From Lepidurus packardi (lineage: Eukaryota; Arthropoda; Branchiopoda; Notostraca; Triopsidae): a stretch of 64,000 bases of DNA. Below the pieces are notes generated by a model. That model did no database searches. It saw only the letters and a program-made list of their open reading frames with translations, and was not told the origin of the DNA. This document shows positions 1 to 14,800 of this stretch, one piece after another. Numbering within the stretch: position 1 is the first letter of the stretch; each line of letters opens with the position of its first letter. The stretch covers positions 1,472,375 through 1,536,374 of the forward strand of contig JAKZAN010000002.1 of assembly GCA_023053545.1 (NCBI GenBank). The letters are read 5' to 3'. A program made the translations under genes and the position numbers.

Positions 1-3514
<3,514 letters not shown>

Positions 3515-4167
3515 ACTTAGTTTATATTTTCCTAATAAAACCACTACCTTCAGCATTCATCCGTGAGAAAATCCAATTTTAGTTCTTAGTCACAACAGCT
3601 CATAGCTCTATGGGAAATACGCAGATACGAAGGGAACGCGATATAGGCGACGAAAGTTAAGATTTTCAGCCGAACTTGGCGCATCAGTCGCTGAGAATCC
3701 AGAAAGCTTACTGGAAAAGGAGTCTGGACGCATGTTTGGATTCCGTAAATGGATAAACGAAACAATATTTTGTGTGTGTAACTCAGTGTTTCGTTCTGAG
3801 CTGAATAGCTGAACTTTGAGCTGAACTGGATCTAAACGGCGTTGCACCGAAAGTGACAGAGATCTGATCGGTTTTTCGGGAAATTTACCATTCAAATCAG
3901 GCTATCTAGTGGCCACAGTTCGAAACTTCTGCTAATTGTCCAAGTCATCTAATTGCCGAGGTTGAAGCAGACGAACTGAGCGGTGACGCATGAGCACTGG
4001 GCCCAGACAAGGTAAGAGATGTAGCACTGTCGGTCCGATTATATACTAACAACACCATATCCCTGTATGTGTACGGGAATTCTTTGATATTGTCTTTATT
4101 AAAACTACGAAACCAGTAAAACTTCTGAATATCCATACGTTGATTAATATTCGGGTGAATCGTTTCT

Positions 4168-4422
4168 TCATTGCGCCATGCTGTCCAGTTGCATTGGTAT
4201 GTTGTACACCAACTCATTCCATCGCGAAGCGAATTTTTCGCGAACCACCTGAATTAACTGAGGCATATTTGTGCTGATTTTATAAGAAGGTTTCTCGCTG
4301 GCGTTGTACTCCATCTGTAGTCCCTTTCTAGTCCCTGTAACATTCGAGCAATCTGCGTAGGAAACGCGAATCACGGTGAGCAATGAGAACTTGGGTACCA
4401 AAGTACGTGTTTTCCCAGCAGC
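4168..4422 (-). CDS. Possible orphan terminal exon, 85 codons
   Basis: Read on the minus strand, a pyrimidine-rich tract ending in TTAG at 4423 is followed by 84 open codons and a TGA. The translation has ordinary protein composition (for example YADCSNVTGTRKGLQMEY) and no low complexity. I recognise no domain and found no convincing upstream exon between 4440 and 6200. It could be the last exon of a small gene, a transposon remnant or chance. Confidence 0.22.
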   Translation of the reverse strand, partial: AAGKTRTLVPKFSLLTVIRVSYADCSNVTGTRKGLQMEYNASEKPSYKISTNMPQLIQVVREKFASRWNELVYNIPMQLDSMAQ

Positions 4423-5144
4423 CTAAGACCAAAAAAAAGGATAGAGAGAACTTCTGGCCCTTTTCTTATGGTCCTTCTGTCACAACTTTTTGAGCCTTCA
4501 GGCTAATCCCTTGGAAAGTGAGGGTTGTCCCGACCTGTTCGACTCCACTTTCCTTATAGCGGGAACTGTGAACATGAGTGTAAACGTAAATCGATAGCAA
4601 GAAGGAATATATCGATTCTTTTGCTCCCTGTTATTGAGCCTTCAATTAAAATACGGTCGATACATTTGGGCAACTATATCGATTCATATATTCTAACCCA
4701 TCAACTGTCTGTTCCATTCCAGTTGGGAACCTCCTTTTCCTTCTACTTTCTTATGACAGGCCTTTGTACAGACATGTTCTCTCTACCCTACTCTATGACC
4801 AAAACAGACCGGAACAGCGTCAGCGATACCACCTTCAGGGCCACCTATTACCAACTAGGACTAATAGTTCCTCCATCCAAAAATCTTTCGCAAGACCGCC
4901 CAGGATCCTTTCGGGCACATGTGCGTGCAAACATTGGCTGTAACCGGTCCTGGTTATACCGAATGCGACTCCACCTACAATTTCCCCCGCCCTCATTTCC
5001 ATCCATCTCCCGACCAAGGTTCTACCCTACTCACCATAGAAAACAGCCTCGAAGTGGATCCAGGTAAACTTCAATCTCCCCTCTCTCTATCTCTTCTTAA
5101 ATCTCCTTATATCTTAAAAAGCTCTCGAAAGAAAAACCTGTTTC

Positions 5145-5205
5145 TTACATTGCTTCATACGGTAGTCCTTGCAGGCTGCAAGGTATACCGCATCAAGCAA
5201 TGTAA
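5145..5205. repeat. 20-bp inverted repeat / hairpin
   Basis: TTACATTGCTTCATACGGTA at 5145-5164 is the reverse complement of 5186-5205 except for two positions. The 21-base spacer also has internal symmetry around GCAGGCTGC. A partial third copy of the GCGGTATA arm follows at about 5226. It may be a hairpin-forming RNA or the fused ends of a small DNA transposon; no flanking duplication is clear. Confidence 0.6.
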
Positions 5206-5804
5206 GGAAAAGATGCACATTGCTAGATGCGGTATAAGCTGCAGGATCCAGTACAGAATCCTCAGACTCTCCAAAAACTCACTACCAGCAACAAAAACAT
5301 CTCCATTGCCAACAACATCATTTCTTCCTCTTGCCTCTTTGCGTTCTTCAAATTGCTTGTTCGAGATGTTTTCAAGGTTAAAAGAAGTGGAAGAAGAAGT
5401 GGAAAATCTTATTGGTATGCCAAAGCGAAACAGATGTAACGCAACTTTCCTTATACCCTGTAAACACCCTTATGTTGGTGTGTCTTAACAGAGTCAACAC
5501 CTTCATGATGACTCTGTTGTGACGGGAGAAGAGACCTTTCTTCGAGTAACAACAGAGCCATAACTTTTACAACCCTGTTTGTTGATGACCGACTGGTATA
5601 AAGGACAGCATGCAATGGTGGAGACTTCATAGCAAGACCGAAAGTCTCTCTTCTTCCTTAGTGCAGACCATCTTTTGTCGTCCTTAAGTACAATTCCGTA
5701 ACTCCAATAAGACTCCAATAAGTGTAACAGATAAAAATCCGTACAAGTCCTTGAAATTTCCGAATATTTAATTAAATTAACGATTTTATAATAAAAAGAG
5801 TAAA

Positions 5805-6265
5805 AGTTCCCATCTCTGTTCAAAACCGTAAAGAAAGCTACAAATTTCCATTAAACTAAGTAAAACTGGCTTGGAATTGAATGTTACGATCGCAAACGAA
5901 GTTTGAGTGAAATTTATGGAAATTAGAGGCAAAGTATCATGGACCCTAAAACGAAGATTATCTGATATTCATTGACAATTATTTGCCTATTTGAATTTCT
6001 CAAATCGTTCTTTATTTTATTCCTTAAAAATAACGATTTTCTTACTTTCTTTCTTAATCGAGTTTTGGAATCAAGTAAAAACCCTTCAAATAGAAAGAGA
6101 GAGAAAGTTACTACCCCAATTAAAAATCGGAAAATTTAAATCCATTTCCATTAAACTGAGCAAACCTCGCTTGGAATCAAATGGAATGTTACGATCACAA
6201 ACGCAGTTTCAATGAAATGTATTTAAATTAGAGGCAAATTAGGGGGAAATTATCACGGGCAATGA
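5805..6265 (+). repeat. Diverged direct repeat pair upstream of the SOD remnant
   Basis: Two segments, about 5805-5945 and 6110-6265, share ordered blocks: TTTCCATTAAACT, GCTTGGAAT, GAATGTTACGATC, CAAACG, AGTTT and ATTAGAGGCAAA, then a TATCA block. Spacing is nearly the same apart from small indels. This is direct evidence of an old local duplication about 300 bp apart. The second copy ends just before the superoxide dismutase remnant. Confidence 0.65.
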
Positions 6266-6321
6266 AACGGACCTCAAGGTCTAATTTCTTTTTTTCGGGG
6301 AACAGTTGGAAAAAAACAGCC

Positions 6322-7529
6322 ATGAACCAAATATGGTGCATCTTGATAAGCACGATGAGCATTTTGATGTCCATGGCTTCTGGGATTCCAAATCAGCAGG
6401 ATCAGAAAGAAAGAAGGGCCATTGTACGGTTTTGGGATGAAAAGGGAGGACTTATTGGCGTACTTCACTCTCTATAACCACCAAATGGCCCAGTTCACAT
6501 TACGGGTAACATCACAGGATTAGAACCCGGCAATCATGGAATCCATGTACACGCCAACGGAGATTGTACTCAAGCCGGAGGACACTTTCAGGCATCATGT
6601 TTTAAATAAATATATTATTCCGTTGAAATTAACATAATCGTTTAAGTCTCCACTTATATGCTATTAAGCGATTTGAGATTCCAGGTGAGCGACATTAATC
6701 AAACAAGCCATTCTTAGCGTACTCCAGCGCCGGAAATTAAGGCTTCCGACGTTTTTCTTTTTGGTATGCCGGGAACTCGTAGCGTTAGTTCGGCCTGCCT
6801 TACAAGACAGCACAACGGCGCAATACTGAATAAAGAAATATCACCGGGCGCCAGTTAACCACTAACGGGAATCTGTCCAATTAATTCGGCTTCGTATTAA
6901 ATCGCCCGGTGCTTTTTATTACGGGAGTTACGAAATCGATTTGTTCGCAGTATCTTTAGCTGTTAATCGATTTCGAACTAATTACAGATTTAATATCAAT
7001 TCTACTACTTTGTTCCGTTCTAATCATTCTTTCCATTTATAATTAAAGAGTAACTATTAGCTAATCGCTTAGAAAGCACCCGATAGTAACACATATCCCT
7101 CAAATTCCAATACTGATTGCTCCAACTCTTGATAGTACCGATTTCAATTAAAATTATTCTACTACAATCAATTCTAATGACTGATTATTAAGAGTAAAGT
7201 TCAGCTAATAGTTTTGAAGCTAAATAATACCCTCAAACTTCAAATATATATTTTGTCCACTACTGTTTCAATGATTTCAATAGCAACGCCACGGATTGCC
7301 AGATGAACCAAACCGCCACGTGGGTGACCTCGGCAACATTTTGGCATCCGCGGACGGCGTGGCGGTCGTCGATATTGTGGATCAAGTCGTTTCTCTAATC
7401 GGCCCACACAACATAATCGGCCGCAGCGTAATCATCGATAGTGTGAAAGACCTTCGCCTTCCGGAAGATACCCCTCCCATCTATCCACCCCGTGTAGCTT
7501 GCGGGATTCTTGGCGTCACCGGAGCATAA
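6322..7529 (+). pseudogene. Secreted Cu/Zn superoxide dismutase remnant
   Basis: Cu/Zn superoxide dismutase converts superoxide to oxygen and peroxide. The ATG at 6322 opens a hydrophobic signal-like stretch (MNQIWCILISTMSILMSMAS). The family core follows: [29 protein letters not shown] second exon from 7284 carries HGLPDEPNRHVGDLGN and ends PPRVACGILGVTGA. The copper/zinc ligands in HVH, GGHF, RHG and RHVGD are present, as are the Arg and Cys of RVACG. There are several breaks. An in-frame TAA at 6475-6477 sits where the family often has Gln. About five residues are missing between GD and CTQAG. The later copper-ligand His is absent (IIDSVKD where family members read VVHADPDD). The only visible donor near 6599 does not keep phase with the 7284 acceptor. 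It could still be a divergent related protein with unseen splicing, but a pseudogene is more likely. Confidence 0.8.
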
Positions 7530-8897
7530 TAACAAGCATTATAAACAAATAACTCTTCGGCATTATTACATAACAATGAAAAAATTGGCCACGTGACACA
7601 AAAATCTATTTCAAATTTGCGTTTTTCCTCTCTTTCTCATTTCTTCCGCGCACGGGGAGCGGGATGACTGGAAACTCATTTTGCTTCTTTTTGCTTTTCA
7701 AAAAAGGAACCAACTTGACAACAATGACAATCAACTTTTTTTCCTTTTTTAAATAAATGGGGAGCTTGTTGGTTTTCTGATGGTATTCAACGGCCAACAG
7801 AATAACAAAAAATTGGGTGTTTATATCTTGATTATGACAATAAATTACATGAAAGCTGAAAAAAACTCCTACCCCCCAAAAAAAATTTGTACTAAAAAAA
7901 ATCGATAAAATAATTTCCCTAAACAATTGGGGGGGGGGGGTCAGCAATGCCGGCAACAATAGAGCGTGCCATATGGAAACCCAAACTTTTTTTTCCAATT
8001 AAAACACTTAAAAAAATAATCCAAAAAAGTTTTCCCAGTCAATTTTTTGTTAATCATAACCATTTTTTCAGATCTATCGCAACAATGGAGTAGACAGCCA
8101 AGACACGGCGAATTGAACGTACAACGACGAGCACAGGGAAGAAGGAAAAATTTCCAAAAAAAGATAACCACAAAAAAGACTTGTCACTTATTTTTTGCTT
8201 CTTTCTGTCCCAAACAATCGCGACTAAACATTTTGTACAAGAATCTCCACAAAACTTACCTAATTAACTCCCCCTTTTTCCTATGGCCCTTTTCAATGTC
8301 TCTCTACTCATTTCTTTTTTCTCTCAACTCAACTGGAATGTCAATTTTTCGTCACGTAATTCACACGAAACCCAAAAGGGGAAGGGGCTTATTTCCAACC
8401 CTGGCAATAAGCAATTTAATTTTTTTTATAGTTTCGCTGTCAATATAACCCAAAAATAACCCCAATGCGAACAGACAACAAATTGGAATTTACTCCTAAT
8501 AAAAAACGCCCATCACGTGATTTCTAACAATCCTTTTCAAGCTTTTCCTCTCGATATTTTTTTTAAGTAAATGTGCTTAATATAGCGTTGACTTGACGCA
8601 CAGGTGGCCACTAGTGATAATCTCTGGCCTTACTTTTAACACATTTCCAACTTTCTAAGAAACCAAAACAGTTTTGGACGAAAAAAAAAAACTTTTCGGG
8701 TAATCATTTAACGAAAACTGTGTAAAGTAGTGAAGAAGCTAAGTGTAGCCAGGTGAGGGACAAAAAGAGCACGGAAACGAAAGCAAGGAAGGAAGAGACA
8801 GACAAAGAAAGTATATAACATACAAGTGAAATGGTTTGGGGATCAGTAATAAGTTTTGCCTACTTGAAAATCCCCTCTTTGTGTTTTCTTTCTCTTT
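7530..8897. other. Intergenic, no gene seen
   Basis: AT-rich spacer between the superoxide dismutase remnant and the 3' end of the AP180 gene. It contains a pure G run at about 7930-7941 and several A or T runs. The open frames are low complexity. The last few hundred bases are probably the 3' untranslated region of the minus-strand AP180 gene. Confidence 0.6.
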
Positions 8898-11800
8898 TTA
8901 AAGCGCACCAAAAGGGTCTAACTGTTGCGAGTTCGTCACAGGACGCACCGCAGACACGCCCATGGGTTGTTGTTGTTGTGGGAACATCATGCCAGCCTGA
9001 GGTCCCATCATTTGTTGTGGTCGCATGGGAACATTGCCCATCATACTCATATTATTCATATTCATGGGCGCAGACTGATATGGCATGGACTGGGACATGA
9101 AGGGCATCCCTGAAGCTCCGCCCATCATAGGCGTGCCCCATTGTTGGGGTTGGGGGGAGGGGCCTTGGGCTGGGACTTGTTGCCGAGGACCAGAGGCGCC
9201 TGAATTTGACCATTGCATTCCCCTACAAGTGAGAAAAAAGGAAAATAATTAGGGTTTCATTCTTTTATTAATAATACAGTGGAATCCGCTTATTTGAATA
9301 GGCTCGGGACCGGAGGGACAGCATAAAAATATGCGGAATATTCAAAAATACGAAGTTTAAAAATACAGGAAACTAGAGTAATGCCTCCTTAATATAAATT
9401 CCAGAAGATTTAACACTTAAATGAATAAAACTTTAATAAATTAAATGAACAAATTAAAACTTGAATAAATTAAAATTAATAAAACTTAAATGAATAAAAA
9501 TAACACTTGAATAAATTCCAGAAGATTTAACAGTTCACTCGCTGGGCTAAAGACAAACTTGTGTTCTTTCTTTTGGACATGTTTGCTTCACTCTTTTAAC
9601 TTCGCGACGAATCATAAACTTGGCAAATGGGCTTAAGTAGTATGTCGTCAACGGTGAAGGGTTTTAGATTTCTTTGGGGCATAAGAACTTTTAAAGCCTT
9701 TCGTGGAATATTGCGGCTTTCTGGTGTCAAAAGTTCTTGTGTACTGCGTTGATGTACAAATTCGACCGTTCACCGCAACAGGCGTCAGCCTACGCGGGTT
9801 AAATAAATTTAAAAAAAAAAAAAAAAAAAAAGCCTTTCGTGGAATATTGCGGCTTTCTGGTGTCAAAAGTTCTTGCCAAAGATCCGTATTCATATAGACG
9901 AAGTTACTCAGCATTGTAAGATAGAAGCGGGGCTTTAAAATGTTTTTCAAAAAGCGGAATATTCAATTAACCATTATCCAGTCAAAAGAGGTAGATTACA
10001 TTGAATTAACTGGGACTAAAACGGGACCGTAAACTTTTAGTTCAATTTGGCGGAATATTCAAATAACCGTTATTCAAATAATTGGAGTCGATTGTAATGT
10101 TAAAAAAATAAATAAAAAAACTGGACCCAATAATTAAATGTAATTAATGGTGCTTTTTACTTGTTGGCAGGAATGATTTGAGGTGATTTTTGGATCGTTA
10201 GGTTTTGTGCTAAGCTGGCTAGACAGGAATCCAAATCACCCGTTAATACTTTGCCCGAATTATTGGCATTGTTGGTTGGGGCTGACACCATATTTGGCTT
10301 GTTGACGCCAGGATGAGAAGAACCAGACGAATGGGTTGTGTTCGGTTGCATTAAATCGCCAAATGCGTCAAAACCTGTACGGCAAATGAGCCACAATTGG
10401 AGAAAAATAAGATTTGTTAGCGCCCTAAAGCTTTTCAACCAGTGTTTGTAAACAACAAGGACAACACGCAGGCATAACACGGACAAAACGCTCTACGCCG
10501 GCTCGAAAGAACGCCACACTTATCGCAAAACATCGGCATGGAAACACAACACACAAAAGATATTTCATATTCCTACTAATGCCAGTTTACTATTACATAG
10601 TCTAAACGCAAATTCACTTGAGTTAATGCGACAAAACTATGCTTTAAAACAAAAAAACTGGGCCGTTTGAACCTGTACTGGTCTTATGCCGTCCACGTAG
10701 CGGGGAAGTTGCTCCCCTCTTTTCAAATATTGTAAACAAACCCTCAATTTTAAGCGTATTTTCTTGTTTTAATGATACAAAAATACCTAAAAACACTCGC
10801 ATTTTTAGGAATATTGATACCAAATGACGGTTTATATAAGCTTGGACATGCGTGGGAAAGCGCGTTTTTCTTCGTTGTTTCACTTGGAAACTAACTGGTG
10901 CAGTGTTACAAGAATGAACTCTCCCAACTCAACGGTGCTATACGCATGCTACTTTTTTTTCTCAGAAAGGGGGCAGAGAGGCCATTCTACCTTTCCCGCC
11001 TTGATTAGAAGGCGAATTGGAAGCCAAAGTAGCCAAGCCTGCAGCGAAATCCGCTGATATGTTGACGGCCGACGCCGCAGGGATCGTTTCATTCATAGGA
11101 GCAGCATTAGCATTTGAAGTTTTCTTGGATGGAGAGCCCAACAGATTTTCTAAAGAAAGCTCGGCAAAGGACCCCCCTGCCGGTAGGTTAGCAATCGGCG
11201 CATGCGCAGGAGAAAGATTCGTAGAGCGGGAAGTAGTGTCCATTACGGCAGCATTAGGCTCCGCCCCCCAGTCGCACAGAAAATCGTCTAAATTCGAACT
11301 CGTGGCCGGTATGTGGGTAATATGAGCCACGGAAGACGGTGTGGGAGCCGGGGGGCGTGCCGGAGCTGGCGAATGTCCCGCAATTGCTGTATGCTCTATA
11401 GTATTGCCTGCTGCTCCTAGATTGAAGAGGTCCATTGCGCCTAGACCTTCCTGAATCCCTTCCGCTGCTTGCAAAAAGAAGGAGGTCCCAATTCAAAGAT
11501 TAGTTTTCAAACAAACCCCCCAAAGGAAGGGTGTTAATCCCATAGGAAAAAATGTACAAAACATGTCAAAAACGGAAAACAAGCAGAGTGTCTTGTTAGT
11601 GTTCTTGAAGGAAAACCAGCTGAACTGAACGCAAAATTAATCTAATTTAGAACGGAGGAAAGAGAAAGAATCCGAAATGCGCTTACCATTCGTTGTGGTG
11701 GAAGTTTGCACACCAAATGCAGCAGCAAAGGCGTTATCGGTCGCAAAAGCACCTGGTTGAGCTCCTCCATAACCTAATTAACGTTTCAATTAACCAAGAG

Positions 11801-14800
11801 TCTTTCTAAGTAATTAGATAATTAGGATACTTAAGAGAAAATCAAGAAAAGTTAAGGAAAAAATTTGAAAAATCAATGAATAATTAGGAGATTAAGAGGA
11901 AACTGAAGAAATTAACGGATAATTAGGGTATACCACACGAAAATAAAGGGAAAATTAGGGGGAAAAAAGGACAATTAACAAAATCTGTACCGTTTTGCAT
12001 AGGAGTCATGCCCCAGGCGGGTGCAGGAGCAGCCATGGTGGGCAAAGGCGGAATAGGGGGCGTGGCAAAGGGGTTGGCCGCCAACTGAAGCAAATCATCT
12101 GAAGTGCGTGGCGCCTACACAAAAAGTACGCCATTTTAATAAGAATTCATTTCAAAAATCCCTCTTTTACGTTGGTTTGAGCCGCTTTGGCGTCAATATC
12201 TGCAGCAAACAGGTCAACAATGGACTGGGTTTGGGCCTGGGCTTGGGCTGGTGTCTGCGCAAGCGCGTTGGACGTGGTCGGCGAGCTCAAGAAAGGATTC
12301 GTGTTCTTCTAAACGCAAAGAACAACGCAAAATCAAATTCTGGATCTTTTTCTAGAACAAAATTGGTAATCCAAAGTTATACTTTGAACTGGTTCATAGC
12401 TGCTTCTTCATCGGCTAAGGCTTGCCGCTTTAGATTCTCATCGATGCCAGTACCACTCGCGCTTCCGCTCTCGCCGTTGGCTCCACCCACCGCACTAGAA
12501 GTAGAAGGAGGGAGGGGATTGCATGAGGCTGACGTCACGCAGGCAGTAGGTGTGTCCTGGGAGACTTGGTTGAAGGCAAAGCTGGCTAAAGCCAATACAG
12601 CCATGCCAGCTTGGATTTCGCTTTTTTGTTATTTTTTTCAAAACAATTTTTTTAGATCATTCCGTTTCGCCAAAAACAAGTGCATACCAGAAAGTGCATG
12701 CCAAATCAACAGGTGAAAGTAACACGAAGTTCCCAAGCCATTCCAAAAAAAAAGAATCAATCATAAAATCCACATTAAGGCCAAAAAGGAAGAGGATCAA
12801 GGGCAAAAATAAGAAAAAAGTCCAAATTAACAGGATTACTTAAAACCCAATGATACAAACCAGGCTTCTAGCACCTTGGATTCCAAAAATCAAGACTTTT
12901 TAAACAATAAGGAGGACAAACGAGACATAATTGGATAGGTTAGGATACCTGACGTTCGTAGTTGAAGAACTGTTTGGTTTTTTGCCTTCCAAAGATCCCA
13001 AATGGGCTTCTAAAGCTTCCAATAAACTGCTTGGCGCCTACAAGAAACAAGTAAATTTATTAAGCAAGACTCATTAAGACTTTAAATTAACAAATCATTA
13101 AATACATACATACAATCTTAGAAATAAACATTAAAAAACCGTTAAGGGAATCACACTGTGCATGAAGCATTCAAACGTTAAAGAAATTTAATAAGGATAA
13201 AAAAGTGCAAACACCAAGACTGAAAGGGATCAAATCAAAGATAAACATACACATAAAAATCAAAACAAATCAGGACATACACACATTTTAGTTTTTTTGT
13301 TTTACCTTGGCTAAGTCGGGGATTTCTCCTTTATCAATACCAACTCTCTACCATGCAGGGTGCAATTTGAACAAAAAAGGTGGCACCAAACCCCCAAGAA
13401 CCAAAAAAAACCCAAAGAGGACCCAAAAAAAGAAAAAATCCGAATTAGTTCGGTCAGATTTACCTTGGAGAGCTCAGGAATGTCGCTTTTCTCAACTCCC
13501 ACCGTCTTATTCGAGTAAAACAGAAACATGATTAACATGGCTCCAGATTGATAATTAGTTATAATTTTTTATTATTTATTTATTTTTATTAATTTATTAA
13601 ATTTATTTATTTTACTAATAATGTATTAATTTAATCTATATACCTCCGCCACTTTGAGGAATTCTGCGACACGATCCATTCTCACCAGAAACCTTTTATA
13701 GATATCCAACGCTTCTCTGCATTGCTTCTTATTCATGTCAAAGTATTTCTCTGTAAAGAAAAAAATAAATACAATTAAAGCTCTCGTATACCTTAACTTA
13801 ATCATATGAAGCAATCATTGATGGCGTCGATGTTTGTTACCATTTTGCCAACATATTCTCCGGTTAAAACCCGAAGGTCAAAAATGACACTAACATGTGT
13901 CACTTACTTGCAAAACGCTTCTCCAGAAAAAAAGTGACAAACACGTGTCATTCGAGTTGAAAATTGATAGTTGGATTGGGAATGCATTAGGTTAGGATAG
14001 GTTAGGTTAGCTTAGGTTAACGATTCTCATCAACGAAAAGTTGAAACGAAAACGAAAGTTGATTCTCTTCAACGAAAGTTATAACTTGTTCTTTTTTCAA
14101 TCCATTAGCTGAAAAAGATATTTCATTGTTCGAAAGATGACACAGATAGTATGTTCATTTTTGACAGCGGGATACATTACACAAGTTTGTTACTAAATCC
14201 GGAGAACGTATTGGTTTTGCAAAAACCTAGCGCACGAAAGTATAAAAAAATAGCTAGTTAATTGCCGGCAAATTTTCTACGCTTGTTTTGTTTCTGAAAA
14301 GTTAGAAAAGTTGCGGAACAAGATCTACTGAAAACACCTTGTCATATTTTTAAAACAATTTATGCCGTAAATTGTCTTTTCTTAGTACCAAGTGCATAAC
14401 CAGTGGAAATTTTTTTAGTCCAAGTTTTTGACGTAGTTGAAAACTTAATTTGCATATTAATAATTTATTACGCGTGGAAAAAAATGTGTAAGAATTGTGC
14501 ACTAGTGAATAGTATGCTTGGCTTTACTTGTTAATGCATTTTTGCACGAAATGTACTGGTTTTCGCAAAAAAGTTGTTCCAAAATTTCCTATACCGATCT
14601 AAGGTATACGAAAGCCTTAATACGCAAATGACTTAAGCTTTGTAAGGAAAAGAAATAATGTTTAGAAACCTAAATAACTGAAGAAAATTAGTTTCAATTG
14701 ATAAAGATGCTACTGAAACGAATATAGATGATAATTAATGAACAAAAAAATGCAATAAAAAGAAAAGAAAACTGAAAATGGATTAAATTACCTAATAAAT

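Larger units (their letters stand above)
3515..6321. other. Intergenic, repeats and hairpin, no confident gene
   Basis: Between the ABC transporter and the superoxide dismutase pseudogene. It holds a possible minus-strand terminal exon (4168-4422), a strong hairpin (5145-5205) and two divergent copies of one direct repeat (about 5805-5945 and 6110-6265). An open frame at 4525-5067 on the plus strand looks compositional: no start context, no splice partner and no recognisable motif. Confidence 0.6.

Noticed and set aside
4525..5067. 180-codon open frame as a gene
   Set aside because: No motif, no splice context and overlapping frames of equal quality; composition of an AT-rich spacer.
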